Assembly (NCBI RefSeq): GCF_002735925.1 | Contig: NZ_PEDL01000002.1 | Location: forward strand, 186,001-250,000 | DNA: 64,000 nucleotides | Direction of reading: 5' to 3' | Source of the DNA: Sporanaerobium hydrogeniformans | Lineage (GTDB): Bacteria; Bacillota; Clostridia; Lachnospirales; Cellulosilyticaceae | Shown here: piece by piece, positions 51,632-61,068 of the stretch | How positions within the stretch are numbered: position 1 is the stretch's first letter | Layout: every line of letters begins with the position of its first letter | The notes under the pieces: generated by a model | The model's input: only the letters and a program-made list of their open reading frames with translations | Databases searched by the model: none | Told to the model about the DNA's origin: nothing | Translations under genes and position numbers: made by a program

Positions 51632-52842
51632 TTAGTTTTTCTTGTTTTGTGCTTCCATAAGTGCTCTTACACGTAATGGAAGACCATAAAGGGTAATAAA
51701 GCCACCAGCATCTTTGTGATCATAAAGATCACCTGTTGTGAAGCTTGCCAAATCTTCACTGTAAAGCGAATAAGGAGATTGAGAGCCTTGTACAATAATA
51801 TTTCCTTTGTAAAGCTTAAGTTTTACTTCACCTGTTACGACTTTTTGAGTACTCTCTACAAAAGCTTGAAGAGCTTCACGAAGAGGAGTAAACCATTTAC
51901 CATTGTAAATAAGGTCAGCAAACTCAAGAGCCACTTCTTGTTTGTAACGATAAGTTTCACGATCAAGAGTAAGATGTTCTAATTCTTCATGTGCTTTGTA
52001 GAGAATGACACCACCTGGTGTTTCATAAACCCCACGGGATTTCATGCCTACCACACGGTTTTCAACGATATCTTCAATACCAATACCATTAGCTCCACCG
52101 AGTTCATTTAATTTTTCAAGTAAGCTAGATGGATCCATAGCCTTGCCATCTAAATGAGTAGGTATTCCTTTATCAAAGGTTAAGGTAATAAGTGTTGCTT
52201 TATCAGGAGCTTGTTCTGGAGAAACGCCTAGTTTAAGAAGTGTTTCGTAGTTAGGTGCATTCCAAGGATTTTCAAGTTCTAAACCTTCGTGAGAAATATG
52301 CCACATATTGCGGTCACGGCTGTAGCTGTCTTCTTTTTTCATAGGGACTGGAAGATTTCTAGCTTCTAAGTAAGCAATCTCTTCTTCGCGAGAAGAGATA
52401 TCCCAATACGCCATGGAGCAATGACTTTAAGATGAGGTGCAAGTGCAGCAATACCCAGTTCAAAACGAATTTGGTCATTTCCTTTACCTGTACAACCGTG
52501 GCAAATAGCGACAGCATCTTCTTTAAGTGCTACTTTAACTAAAGTTTTAGCAATGACAGCACGCGCAATAGATGTACCAAGGTAATATTTTGATTCATAA
52601 ACTGCTCCGGATTGAATCATTGGAAAGACATAATCTTTCATAAATTCATCTTTTACATTTTCAACATAAACTTTACTAACCCCCATAGATAAGGCCCTTT
52701 CTTCAAGACCTACAAGCTCAGCATCTTGACCAACATTAATGCAAACAGCAATAACATCGTAGTCATAATTTTCTTTAAGCCATGGAATAATAACAGAGGT
52801 GTCTAAGCCACCTGAATAAGCAAGTACAACTTTTTCTTTCAT
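51632..52842 (-). pseudogene. argG: Argininosuccinate synthase with one-base frameshift
   Basis: Together the two frames give a complete ArgG of about 403 residues, which joins citrulline and aspartate. The first frame (52842 down to 52369) has the ATP pyrophosphatase loop [10 protein letters not shown] and [13 protein letters not shown]. It is cut off after IAPWR. The second (from about 52410) resumes at [17 protein letters not shown] and runs to 51632. The normal join is APWR[DE]WDISSRE. The DNA has CCATGGCGTATTGG, so one base is missing from the Asp codon (near 52406). No other lesion is present. TAGGAGG lies before the ATG. A sequence error or a recent mutation is likely, because argH behind it is intact. 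Confidence 0.95.
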
Positions 52843-52881
52843 AAAACAAATCCTCCTAAACTTAATATATATTAGTGTTTA

Positions 52882-52915
52882 TGCATAATTATACACCTAT
52901 TTATGTATAATACAA
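52882..52915 (-). promoter_or_regulatory. argGH promoter with ArgR-like operator
   Basis: On the minus strand TTGTAT (52910-52915) and TATAAT (52888-52893) are 16 bases apart. The -10 is inside TGCATAATTATACA (52882-52895), a 12-of-14 palindrome resembling ARG boxes bound by ArgR/AhrC. A second similar half, TGTATAATACA, lies at 52904-52914. Arginine would then repress the operon. The operator reading is inferred from position and shape. Confidence 0.5.
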
Positions 52916-53120
52916 TACCTTTTTAAAAAATATTTTAAAATTCCTTGTGTTATTCCTAGTATAAAGCTTTTTCTTCATATTGTATACATCCAATCAGAGT
53001 TATAATAGAAATACCTTATTGTAGGTAATATAGAATGTAGGATCAAAAATGTATAGAAAAGTGTGGAACCCTATTGTATAATGATACTATTTGATGAACA
53101 TATTTGAGGAGGATTTTAGA

Positions 53121-53810
53121 ATGAAAGGCCTATTTGATTTAGATGCACCAGTATGGGTATGGCTGTCAGAAGTAGCAGATGTGATGATACTTTCACTTTA
53201 TTGGTGGATTTGTAGCATCCCGCTTGTAACTGTTGGAGCTTCGACAACAGCTCTTTATTATGTATTAGGAAAAAAGATGCGTAAAGAGTCAACAAGTATT
53301 ACAAGAGATTTCTTTTATAGTTTTAAGATGAATTTTAAGCAATCACTTCCTTTAGCTATTATATTTTTAATAGCGGTAATAAGTGGGAGTTTATATGTTT
53401 TTATGGCTGTAGATGGGTTACTCAATGATAATCTAAAAGGTGTTATGCGATTTATAGTACCTGTAGGGATGGTATTTATTTTTGAAGCGACACATCTTTC
53501 AAGTTATATTTGGGCACTACTATCTCGTTTTCATATGAAAAGTTATACGTTGTTTACAACAGCCTTTGTACTCGTACATCGTCATTTATTGACAACCATT
53601 ATTTTAACAGTAGCTAAAATAGCAGTTTTATTAGCTATTTTTAAAATGCCATTAATAGTTTTAGTGGCACCAGGAATAAATGTAGCCATTGATTCGTTCT
53701 TTGTTCAAGGTATTTTTTCAAGATATTTAGAGGTTGAGGCGACTAAAAACGCACAGGCTGAAGAGTTAGAGGAGGAAGATTATATGGAAACTACCAATGA
53801 GCAGCAATAA
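53121..53810 (+). CDS. YesL-like DUF624 membrane protein
   Basis: A 229-residue membrane protein of the DUF624/YesL family, common in Firmicutes and often beside sugar transport genes. About five membrane helices are seen. The start FDLDAPVWVWLSEVADVMILSLYWWICSIPLVTVGAS and the TTALYYVLGKKMRKE segment are typical. The C-terminus is acidic (EELEEEDYM). The ATG at 53121 follows GAGGAGG; an upstream ATG at 53091 would contain that site. Function unknown. Here no sugar transporter is adjacent. Confidence 0.85.
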   Translation: MKGLFDLDAPVWVWLSEVADVMILSLYWWICSIPLVTVGASTTALYYVLGKKMRKESTSITRDFFYSFKMNFKQSLPLAIIFLIAVISGSLYVFMAVDGLLNDNLKGVMRFIVPVGMVFIFEATHLSSYIWALLSRFHMKSYTLFTTAFVLVHRHLLTTIILTVAKIAVLLAIFKMPLIVLVAPGINVAIDSFFVQGIFSRYLEVEATKNAQAEELEEEDYMETTNEQQ

Positions 53811-53926
53811 GCTCATGCTGTGTATCCAAATTTAAAATTCTTCCACAAGATAGGTATGGATAAGAAGAATATTCATACACTAGTTAAGGGAAACTACCCA
53901 TTTTTAGAGAAAGAGGTGTAGAAAAA

Positions 53927-54262
53927 ATGGAACTAGTATTAAATATTTTTGTAGTTATTATGTTAGTAAGTTTATTTAATTTAATACGTTATATGTTAAA
54001 AATAAGAAAGATTTTAAAGATGAATAAGGATAACCCTAATATACAAGGGATTAGTATTATAAACGGTGAGATTAAAGTGATTGAGAAAATACCAACTCCT
54101 TCAGAAATAACTAGAGAATTGGTTGTAGACCCTATATGTGGTAAAGAAATAGAAAAAACAGATGCTTATCGCGTGATGCGAGAGGGAAAAGAGCATTTCT
54201 TCTGTTCTTGGGAGTGTCGTGAAAGGTTTGTAAAAGAGCATACTTTGGAAGGTAATGAATAA
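53927..54262 (+). CDS. Membrane-anchored YHS-domain-like protein
   Basis: A 111-residue protein. One membrane helix (about 2-22) is followed by a basic stretch. A C-terminal YHS/TRASH-like metal knuckle (about 66-105) reads VDPICGKEIEKTDAYRV, then FFCSWECRERFVKEH. The Cys spacing (C, then CxxxC) fits a site that binds a heavy metal or zinc. AGAGGTG lies upstream of the ATG. It lies before cinA, about 70 bases away. Role unknown. Confidence 0.72.
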   Translation: MELVLNIFVVIMLVSLFNLIRYMLKIRKILKMNKDNPNIQGISIINGEIKVIEKIPTPSEITRELVVDPICGKEIEKTDAYRVMREGKEHFFCSWECRERFVKEHTLEGNE

Positions 54263-54274
54263 TTGCCTTCTTTT

Positions 54275-54304
54275 TTGTTATAACTTAGGAAGAAGATGTA
54301 TAAT
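54275..54304 (+). promoter_or_regulatory. Candidate promoter of cinA
   Basis: TTGTTA (54275-54280) and TATAAT (54299-54304) are 18 bases apart, 30 bases before the ATG of cinA. Confidence 0.5.
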
Positions 54305-54334
54305 TAAAGAGGAAAAAAGTAGGGAGGTAGTAGG

Positions 54335-55570
54335 ATGAAGGCTGAGATTATTGCTGTAGGAAATGAAATTGTAACGGGGCATACAGTAAATACAAATGGA
54401 AGTTTTATTGCAAAAGCCTTACAGACCATAGGAGTCATGACTTATTATCAAAGTGCTGTAGGGGATGAACAAGCAAGCATTCAAGAGGCATTAGAGCTAG
54501 CACTTAGGCGTAGTCAACTTATTGTATTTACAGGTGGATTAGGGCCTACAGAAGATGATTTAACAAAAGAGGCAGTTTGCCGTTATTTAAAAAGACCTAT
54601 TAAAGAAAGTGTAGACTGTCTTTTAGGGATGCAAAATTACTTTAACCAATTGGGGATAGAGATGACAGACAATAATAAAAAACAGGCAGCTTTTCCAGAA
54701 GGAGCCTATTTATTAACCAATAATCATGGGACAGCGCCAGGATGTATTTTAAAGGTAGAAGATTGTTTTATAGTACTTTTACCAGGGCCTCCTAAAGAGA
54801 TGAAGCCAATATTAGAGGGAGAGGTATTACCTTATTTTCAAAAGCAACTTAAAAAAGGTATATATACCTTAGATATACGACTTATGGGGATTGGTGAAAG
54901 TGCACTTGCTGAAAAAATAGCACCTTATTTGGGTGAATTTACTACAGTCAATGTAGCTACTTATGTGGGAAATTATGAGGTTATTGCGCGTATAACAGGA
55001 CAGGGTAAAACAGTGAAAGAAGCTAAAGAATATGCAGAAAATATGAAAAATAAACTCTTTTCTTGTTTAGAGGATTATATTATTGGATATAATGAAGATA
55101 GTTTAGAAGAATCACTGTTAAAGCTCCTTCAAAAGTATCACTACACCATTGCTACGGTTGAGTCTTGTACGGGTGGTTTACTAGCAGGGACATTGATTAA
55201 TTGTAGTGGTGTCTCTGCTCACTACAAAGAGGGATTCATTACTTATAGTAATGAGGCAAAAGAAAAATATGTGGGGGTAAGGACAGAAACGCTTTGCCTT
55301 TATGGGGCAGTAAGTAGGCAGACAGCAAAGGAAATGGCAGAGGGAGTAAAAGCTAAGGCAAATGCCTATATTGGTTTGGCTACAACAGGTATTGCAGGTC
55401 CAGAGGGAGGCACGCCTGAGAAGCCTGTTGGACTTATTTATGTGGGAATGGCCATAGGTGATGAGACTTATGTAGAGGAGCTTCATCTTAGTGGAACACG
55501 GCAAGAAATAAGAGAACAAACAGTGAAAAAAACGCTTCATGCACTCTTTAAGCGCTTAAGACAAATTTAG
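54335..55570 (+). CDS. cinA: CinA family protein (competence/damage-inducible protein A)
   Basis: A 411-residue two-domain protein. The N-terminal MoCF-type domain (about 1-170) has AEIIAVGNEIVTGHTVNTN, FTGGLGPTEDDLTKEAV and LLPGPPKEM. The C-terminal PncC-like domain (about 255-405) has TVESCTGGLLAGTLI, ITYSNEAKEKYVGV and TGIAGPEGGTPEKPVGLIY. The C-terminal part is a nicotinamide-nucleotide deamidase in relatives, and the N-terminal part an ADP-ribose pyrophosphatase. GGGAGG precedes the ATG. It lies directly before recA, the common Firmicute order. Confidence 0.95.
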   Translation: MKAEIIAVGNEIVTGHTVNTNGSFIAKALQTIGVMTYYQSAVGDEQASIQEALELALRRSQLIVFTGGLGPTEDDLTKEAVCRYLKRPIKESVDCLLGMQNYFNQLGIEMTDNNKKQAAFPEGAYLLTNNHGTAPGCILKVEDCFIVLLPGPPKEMKPILEGEVLPYFQKQLKKGIYTLDIRLMGIGESALAEKIAPYLGEFTTVNVATYVGNYEVIARITGQGKTVKEAKEYAENMKNKLFSCLEDYIIGYNEDSLEESLLKLLQKYHYTIATVESCTGGLLAGTLINCSGVSAHYKEGFITYSNEAKEKYVGVRTETLCLYGAVSRQTAKEMAEGVKAKANAYIGLATTGIAGPEGGTPEKPVGLIYVGMAIGDETYVEELHLSGTRQEIREQTVKKTLHALFKRLRQI

Positions 55571-55571
55571 C

Positions 55572-55600
55572 TTGCTATTAGCAGAAAAGTTAGGTATAAT
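55572..55600 (+). promoter_or_regulatory. recA promoter
   Basis: TTGCTA (55572-55577) and TATAAT (55595-55600) are 17 bases apart, with the LexA box seven bases after the -10. Confidence 0.72.
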
Positions 55601-55606
55601 AGATAC

Positions 55607-55620
55607 AGAACAAATGTTCG
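55607..55620 (+). promoter_or_regulatory. LexA (SOS) operator of recA
   Basis: AGAACAAATGTTCG matches the Firmicute SOS box CGAACrnryGTTCG in all but the first base. It overlaps the expected transcription start of recA, so LexA would block the promoter until DNA damage. Confidence 0.85.
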
Positions 55621-55642
55621 ATTAATAAAGAGGTGATAGATA

Positions 55643-56697
55643 ATGAATACAGAATCAAAAAAAGCATTAGATGCAGCGATTTCACAAATACAAAAGCAAT
55701 TTGGTAAAGGTTCTATTATGAAGCTAGGGGAAGCTACTGATACAAATATTTCAACCTTCCCTACGGGCTCTCTGAGCTTAGATATTGCTCTTGGTGTGGG
55801 GGGAGTACCAAGGGGGAGAATTATAGAAGTCTATGGACCAGAGTCTTCTGGCAAGACTACTGTTACGTTGCATATGATTGCAGAGGTGCAAAAATGTGGT
55901 GGGATTGCAGCGTTTATAGATGCAGAGCATGCTCTAGATCCTGCATATGCAAAAAAGTTAGGTGTAGATATTGATGAACTTTATATTTCGCAACCAGATA
56001 ATGGTGAACAAGCCCTTGAGATAGCAGAGACCATGGTACGTTCAGGTGCTATTGACTTAGTTATTGTTGACTCCGTTGCTGCTCTTGTTCCCCGAGCAGA
56101 GATTGAAGGGGATATGGTGATTCTCATATGGGTCTTCAAGCAAGATTAATGTCTCAAGCCCTTCGTAAACTTACAGGTGTTGTGAATAAATCCAAATGTA
56201 CCGTTGTTTTTATTAATCAGCTTCGTGAGAAGGTAGGGATTACCTTTGGAAGTAATGAGACAACAACAGGAGGGCGTGCTCTTAAGTTCTATGCATCTGT
56301 ACGTTTAGATGTACGTAAGATTGAAACTTTAAAGCAAAATAATGAGTTTATTGGAAGTCGTACACGTGTAAAAGTTGTTAAAAATAAAGTAGCTCCACCT
56401 TTCCAACAAGCAGAATTTGATATTATGTATGGAGAGGGGATTTCTAAAGAAGGAGATGTCTTAGACCTTGCTTCTAATATTGATATTGTTAATAAAAGTG
56501 GGGCATGGTATTCCTATGGTGACGTTCGTCTAGGGCAAGGGAGAGAAAATTCTAAAATCTATTTAAAAGAACACTCAGAGCTTCTTACAGATATTGAAAA
56601 TGAAGTAAGAAAACATTATGGGATTAAAGAAGCAGAAGTTGGGGCAGGGGTTAAGGTTGAAGAAAATTTATCTCTATTAGATGAAGGAGAAGAGTAG
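55643..56697 (+). pseudogene. recA: RecA recombinase with one-base frameshift
   Basis: Two frames together make a complete RecA of about 351 residues. The first runs from ATG 55643 through [11 protein letters not shown] and [15 protein letters not shown] (Walker A) to [10 protein letters not shown], then leaves frame. The second resumes with [16 protein letters not shown] and holds [21 protein letters not shown] and the C-terminal domain. The normal join is [14 protein letters not shown]. The DNA reads GATATGGTGATTCT, so one G of GGG is missing (near 56116). RecA loss is rare in free-living bacteria, and the promoter and LexA box are intact, so a sequence error is more likely than true inactivation. 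GAGGTG lies before the ATG. Confidence 0.96.
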
Positions 56698-56700
56698 ATA

Positions 56701-56724
56701 GGTAGAGCGAAAGCTCTACCTTTT
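56701..56724 (+). terminator. recA terminator
   Basis: GGTAGAGC and GCTCTACC form an eight-base-pair stem with a GAAA tetraloop, then TTTT, just after the recA stop. Confidence 0.9.
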
Positions 56725-56798
56725 ATTTGATTATTTATTTTAATTTACAAAAGTGAAAATTTATTCATAATATATGGGAATCTGAGGTTGCCCTATGC

Positions 56799-56827
56799 TT
56801 GACAGCATTTTTAAAAAGTTATACAAT
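56799..56827 (+). promoter_or_regulatory. rny promoter
   Basis: TTGACA (56799-56804) and TACAAT (56822-56827) are exactly 17 bases apart, about 30 bases before the strong ribosome site of rny. Confidence 0.72.
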
Positions 56828-56892
56828 TATGATGTTATTTGCACATTCAAAAACTATAGGGAGGTGGTAATATAAAGAGTATAGTTATTATT

Positions 56893-58428
56893 GTGATCGT
56901 AGCCATTGTACTGATCGTACTTGTTGGAATAATAGCCTTTTCTAGTGGCGTATTGTATAGAAAACGTATCGCTGAAGCACTCATTGGTTCAGCAGAAGAA
57001 AAGTCACGAAAAATTATTGATGATGCGATTAAAACTGGGGAAGCTAAAAAGAGAGAAATGCTTTTAGAAGCTAAAGAAGAAAACATTCGTGTAAAGAATG
57101 AATTAGACAAAGAAGTAAGAGAAAGAAGAACAGAGCTTCAGCAGCTGGAAAAAAGACTTCTTCATAAAGAAGAAACCTTAGATAAAAAGACTGTTGTTCT
57201 TGAACAAAAAGATGACCAATTACAACAAAAGTTAGACAAGTTAGATAAGACTAGGGCAGATATTGACAACCTTCGTAATAAGCAGCTAGAAGAACTAGAA
57301 AGAATTTCAGGATTAACTTTAGGAGAAGCTAAGGAATACCTCCTAAAAACAATTGAAGAAGAAGTAAAACATGAATCAGCTATTTTAATCAAAGATATTG
57401 AAGCTAAGACAAAATTAGAAGCTGATAAGAAAGCAAAAGAAATCCTTACTAATGCTATTCAGAAATGTGCAGTAGATCATGTAGTAGACACAACAGTTTC
57501 AGTTGTGCCATTACCAAATGATGAAATGAAAGGACGTATCATTGGTCGTGAAGGGCGAAACATTCGTACTCTAGAAACGTTAACGGGTATTGACTTAATT
57601 ATTGATGATACACCTGAAGCAGTTATTTTATCTGGGTTTGATCCGATTCGTCGTGAAGTAGCAAGAGTTGCTTTAGAGAAGTTAATTGTAGATGGACGTA
57701 TTCACCCTGCTCGTATTGAGGAGATGGTAGAAAAAGCAAGAAAAGAAGTAGAAGTTCTTATTCGTGAAGAAGGAGAAGCAGCTACTTTTGAGACAGGTGT
57801 ACATGGTTTGCATCCTGAACTTGTTCGTTTATTAGGTAAAATGAAATTTAGAACCAGTTATGGTCAAAATGTATTAAGACATTCTATTGAAGTATCTAAT
57901 TTAGCAGGACTTATGGCAGGAGAGTTAGGTTTAGATATTCGCTTAGCTAAACGAGCTGGATTGCTTCATGATATTGGTAAGTCAGTAGATTATGAAGTAG
58001 AAGGTTCTCATGTAAGTATTGGAGCTAATTTATGTAGAAAATATGGAGAGAATCCTCTTGTTATTAATGCAGTGGAAGCGCACCATGGAGATGTGGAACC
58101 AGAGACTGCAATTGCTGTCATTGTACAAGCTGCCGATACCATTTCAGCAGCACGTCCAGGGGCAAGAAGAGAAACTCTAGAGACATATATTAAACGTCTT
58201 CAAAAATTAGAAGAGATTGCAACTTCCTTCAAGGGAGTAGAAAAATCTTTTGCGATTCAAGCAGGGCGTGAGGTTCGCATTATGGTTGTACCAGAAGAAG
58301 TGGATGATAATGGCTTAGTGCTTTTAGCAAGAGATGTAACAAAACAAATTGAAAATGATTTAGAATATCCGGGTCAAATCAAAGTAAGTATTATTCGTGA
58401 GACACGTGCTACTGAATATGCAAAATAA
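56893..58428 (+). CDS. rny: Ribonuclease Y
   Basis: A membrane-bound endoribonuclease that starts mRNA decay in Firmicutes. An N-terminal membrane helix ([20 protein letters not shown]) is followed by a long coiled coil (about 25-190). A KH domain ([15 protein letters not shown]) and an HD domain with [12 protein letters not shown] and LLHDIGKSV follow. Length is normal at 511 or more residues. The start is uncertain. The strong site GGGAGGTGG (56859-56867) has no ATG, GTG or TTG at proper distance; the in-frame codon there is ATA (56872). The first usual start is GTG at 56893, 25 bases away. Counting from ATA adds seven hydrophobic residues (IKSIVII) that suit the membrane helix. Confidence 0.95.
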   Translation: MIVAIVLIVLVGIIAFSSGVLYRKRIAEALIGSAEEKSRKIIDDAIKTGEAKKREMLLEAKEENIRVKNELDKEVRERRTELQQLEKRLLHKEETLDKKTVVLEQKDDQLQQKLDKLDKTRADIDNLRNKQLEELERISGLTLGEAKEYLLKTIEEEVKHESAILIKDIEAKTKLEADKKAKEILTNAIQKCAVDHVVDTTVSVVPLPNDEMKGRIIGREGRNIRTLETLTGIDLIIDDTPEAVILSGFDPIRREVARVALEKLIVDGRIHPARIEEMVEKARKEVEVLIREEGEAATFETGVHGLHPELVRLLGKMKFRTSYGQNVLRHSIEVSNLAGLMAGELGLDIRLAKRAGLLHDIGKSVDYEVEGSHVSIGANLCRKYGENPLVINAVEAHHGDVEPETAIAVIVQAADTISAARPGARRETLETYIKRLQKLEEIATSFKGVEKSFAIQAGREVRIMVVPEEVDDNGLVLLARDVTKQIENDLEYPGQIKVSIIRETRATEYAK

Positions 58429-58457
58429 AAGCACAGGACAATATCCTGTGCTTTTTT
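58428..58457 (+). terminator. rny terminator
   Basis: AAAGCACAGGA and TCCTGTGCTTT form a stem followed by TTT, beginning at the rny stop codon. Confidence 0.9.
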
Positions 58458-58525
58458 GATGTTAAATTTAAGATTAATAGGATAAAAAAGTGGAAAAATA
58501 AGAGTAAGCATTCTAATTATAAAAA

Positions 58526-58571
58526 TAAATGCGAACAAAAATATAAATTAAAGCTATAATGTTCGAAAAAT
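58526..58571 (+). promoter_or_regulatory. PurBox pair (PurR operator) of purB
   Basis: AAATGCGAACAAA (around 58531) and, inverted, TTTTTCGAACATT (around 58566 on the other strand) are two CGAAC boxes facing each other about 18 bases apart. This is the layout of PurBoxes of Bacillus-type PurR. They lie directly before the purB promoter. Confidence 0.65.
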
Positions 58572-58572
58572 C

Positions 58573-58601
58573 TTGTAAAGTAACTAAAATTTCTTTATAA
58601 T
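58573..58601 (+). promoter_or_regulatory. purB promoter
   Basis: TTGTAA (58573-58578) and TATAAT (58596-58601) are exactly 17 bases apart, 36 bases before the ATG. Confidence 0.68.
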
Positions 58602-58637
58602 GAAGACATAAATTAAAAGAGTGAAAGGATTGAGCCC

Positions 58638-60068
58638 ATGAGAGATTCTTATAAAAGCCCTTTAGAAGGCAGATATGCAAGTAAAGAGATGCTTTATCTA
58701 TTTTCAGAGGAGAAGAAATTTAAAACTTGGCGTAAGCTATGGGTAGTATTAGCTGAAACGGAAAGAGAATTAGGTTTAGCTATTACGAATGAGCAGATAG
58801 AAGAACTAAAACGTTATCAAGAGGATATAAATTATGAAGTGGCTGAGGCCTGGGAAAAAAAAGTAAGACATGATGTAATGGCTCATGTACATGCCTATGG
58901 AGAGCAAGCGACTCAAGCTATGCCTATTATTCACTTAGGGGCAACGAGTTGTTATGTAGGTGATAATACGGATCTAATTATTATGTATGAAGCACTAGAA
59001 TTGTTACGTGTGAAATTGATAAATGTTATGGATAAGTTAGCACATTTTGCTGATAAGTATAAGGGACTTCCTACTTTAGGATTTACCCACCTTCAACCTG
59101 CACAGTTAACTACCGTGGGTAAAAGGGCAACTTTATGGCTTCAAGATTTATGGCTAGATTTGCAAGAAGTAGAAGCAGTATTAGCTAAAAAAAGGTTACG
59201 TGGTGCTAAAGGGACAACAGGCACTCAAGCAACCTTCCTTACCTTATTTGAAGGAGATTATGAGAAGGTAAAAGCTTTAGATAAGAAGATTGCTGAGAAA
59301 CTAGGTTATGAGGAGGTTTATGCTGTGACAGGACAAACCTATACTCGTAAATTTGACTCTATTGTTTTAAATGTTTTAAGTCAAATTGCACAATCTGCCT
59401 ATAAGTTTAGTAATGATATTCGTATCTTACAACACTTAAAAGAAATTGAAGAACCTTTCGAAAAAAATCAAATTGGATCCTCTGCTATGGCTTATAAACG
59501 CAATCCTATGCGTACAGAAAGGATCTCTTCACTTGCACGTTATGTAATTTGTGATACTCTTAATCCAGCTATTACAGCATCTACACAATGGTTTGAAAGG
59601 ACACTAGATGACAGTGCAAATAAGCGTATTGCTGTATCAGAAGCTTTTTTAGCAGTGGATGCTATTTTGGAAATTTACTTAAATGTTTCTTCTAATTTAG
59701 TAGTTTATCCAAAAGTTATTGAAAAGCATATTATGGCAGAACTACCTTTTATGGCTACAGAGACAATTTTAATGGAAGGTGTAAAACGTGGTGGAGATAG
59801 ACAAGAGTTACATGAACGTGTACGCGTTCTTTCTATGGAAGCTGCAGCTGAAGTAAAAGAACAAGGTAGAGCAAATGATTTGATCGAGCGTATCATTCAG
59901 GATGGTACCTTTAAAATGAATGAAGAAGAACTGTACAAGATTTTAAAACCAGAGAACTTTATTGGGTGCGCAGCACTTCAAGTAGACGACTTTTTGCAAA
60001 ATATAATTTATCCTATTTTAGAGAGTAGTCGAGAAATATTAGGTGTTCAGGGTGAAGTGAGAGTTTAA
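58638..60068 (+). CDS. purB: Adenylosuccinate lyase
   Basis: A 476-residue enzyme of purine synthesis that removes fumarate from SAICAR and adenylosuccinate. The superfamily signature is GSSAMAYKRNPMRTERISSL, with the catalytic Ser loop. GATSCYVGDNTDLI and GFTHLQPAQLTTVGKR carry further active-site residues. Length and start (SYKSPLEGRYASKEML) are typical of the longer PurB type also found in animals and clostridia. GTGAAAGGAT lies before the ATG. Control by PurBoxes is likely. Confidence 0.96.
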   Translation: MRDSYKSPLEGRYASKEMLYLFSEEKKFKTWRKLWVVLAETERELGLAITNEQIEELKRYQEDINYEVAEAWEKKVRHDVMAHVHAYGEQATQAMPIIHLGATSCYVGDNTDLIIMYEALELLRVKLINVMDKLAHFADKYKGLPTLGFTHLQPAQLTTVGKRATLWLQDLWLDLQEVEAVLAKKRLRGAKGTTGTQATFLTLFEGDYEKVKALDKKIAEKLGYEEVYAVTGQTYTRKFDSIVLNVLSQIAQSAYKFSNDIRILQHLKEIEEPFEKNQIGSSAMAYKRNPMRTERISSLARYVICDTLNPAITASTQWFERTLDDSANKRIAVSEAFLAVDAILEIYLNVSSNLVVYPKVIEKHIMAELPFMATETILMEGVKRGGDRQELHERVRVLSMEAAAEVKEQGRANDLIERIIQDGTFKMNEEELYKILKPENFIGCAALQVDDFLQNIIYPILESSREILGVQGEVRV

Positions 60069-60088
60069 GTTTGGCTTGATAGAATTTA

Positions 60089-60125
60089 AAAAGAGGGTAC
60101 ATCCCAATAAGATGTGCCCTCTTTT
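60089..60125. terminator. Bidirectional terminator between purB and the SPFH gene
   Basis: AAAAGAGGGTACATC pairs with GATGTGCCCTCTTTT, with A and T flanks on both sides. Confidence 0.88.
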
Positions 60126-60132
60126 GATAAAG

Positions 60133-61065
60133 TTAATTTGAATTAAGAACTTCTTTGATGCCTTTAAAAGTACCTAAAAAGTTAATAGCATCGGAAGGAA
60201 GGACAAGTTTACTTGATTCACCCTCTGCAATTTTTTCAAGAGCTTCCATTGAACGAATGGCAAGAATATTTTCGTCTATACCAGAATCTTTAATAGCTGT
60301 AAAAACAGCTTTAAGACCTTCCCCTTTAGCTTCTTGAAGCTTTAATATAGCAGCAGCTTCACCTTCAGCTCTCAAAATATCAGCTTGTTTTTGTCCTTCA
60401 GCAGCACGAACAAGAGCTTCTTTTTTTGCTTCGGCACTTAAAATTGTAGCTTCTTTTTCTCCCTCAGCTTGAAGAATAGCAGCTTTCTTCTGACCTTCAG
60501 CCGTTAAAACAGCTTCGCGACGTTGGCGTTCAGCTCGCATTTGTTTTTCCATAGCTTCTTGGATATCTTTAGGTGGAAGAATATTTTTAAGCTCCACGCG
60601 GTTGACACGAATTCCCCATTTATCCGTAGCTTCATCTAGGATGACGCGAAGTTTTGTATTAATGACATCTCTTGAAGTGAGTGTTTCATCTAAATCTAAT
60701 TCACCAATAATGTTACGTAAAGTAGTAGCAGTAAGATTTTCGATAGCACTAATAGGGTTGGCAATTTCGAAAATATAGTATACAGGGTCTGTGATTTTAT
60801 AATAAACAACTGTATCAATTTGCATAGTGACGTTATCTTTGGTGATAACAGGCTGTGGTGGGAAATCAATAACCATTTCACGTAAATCTACCTTTTTATA
60901 AATTGTTTCGATGAAGGGAATAATAAAATTTACTCCTGTTTCTGCACGACGATTAAATTTTCCCAGACGCATAACAATACCAACGGTGGACTGTTTGATG
61001 ATTTTGATAGAACTAAAAGTAAGAATAAGTATAAAAACGACAATAAGAATAATTAGAGCGAACAT
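60133..61065 (-). CDS. SPFH/Band 7 protein (stomatin/QmcA-like)
   Basis: A 310-residue membrane-anchored protein with one N-terminal helix (about 2-20) and an SPFH domain (about 25-185). The domain includes GIVMRLGKFNRRAETGVNFIIPFIE and YKITDPVYYIFEIANPISAIENLTATTLRNIIGE. A long Ala/Glu coiled coil follows, with repeats of ILxAEGxKEA. Such proteins form ring-shaped membrane microdomains. The ribosome site AGGAGG lies within the last codons of the nfeD-like gene, three bases before, so the two are coupled. The pairing of SPFH and NfeD proteins is common. Confidence 0.93.
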   Translation of the reverse strand: MFALIILIVVFILILTFSSIKIIKQSTVGIVMRLGKFNRRAETGVNFIIPFIETIYKKVDLREMVIDFPPQPVITKDNVTMQIDTVVYYKITDPVYYIFEIANPISAIENLTATTLRNIIGELDLDETLTSRDVINTKLRVILDEATDKWGIRVNRVELKNILPPKDIQEAMEKQMRAERQRREAVLTAEGQKKAAILQAEGEKEATILSAEAKKEALVRAAEGQKQADILRAEGEAAAILKLQEAKGEGLKAVFTAIKDSGIDENILAIRSMEALEKIAEGESSKLVLPSDAINFLGTFKGIKEVLNSN

Positions 61066-61068
61066 ATT

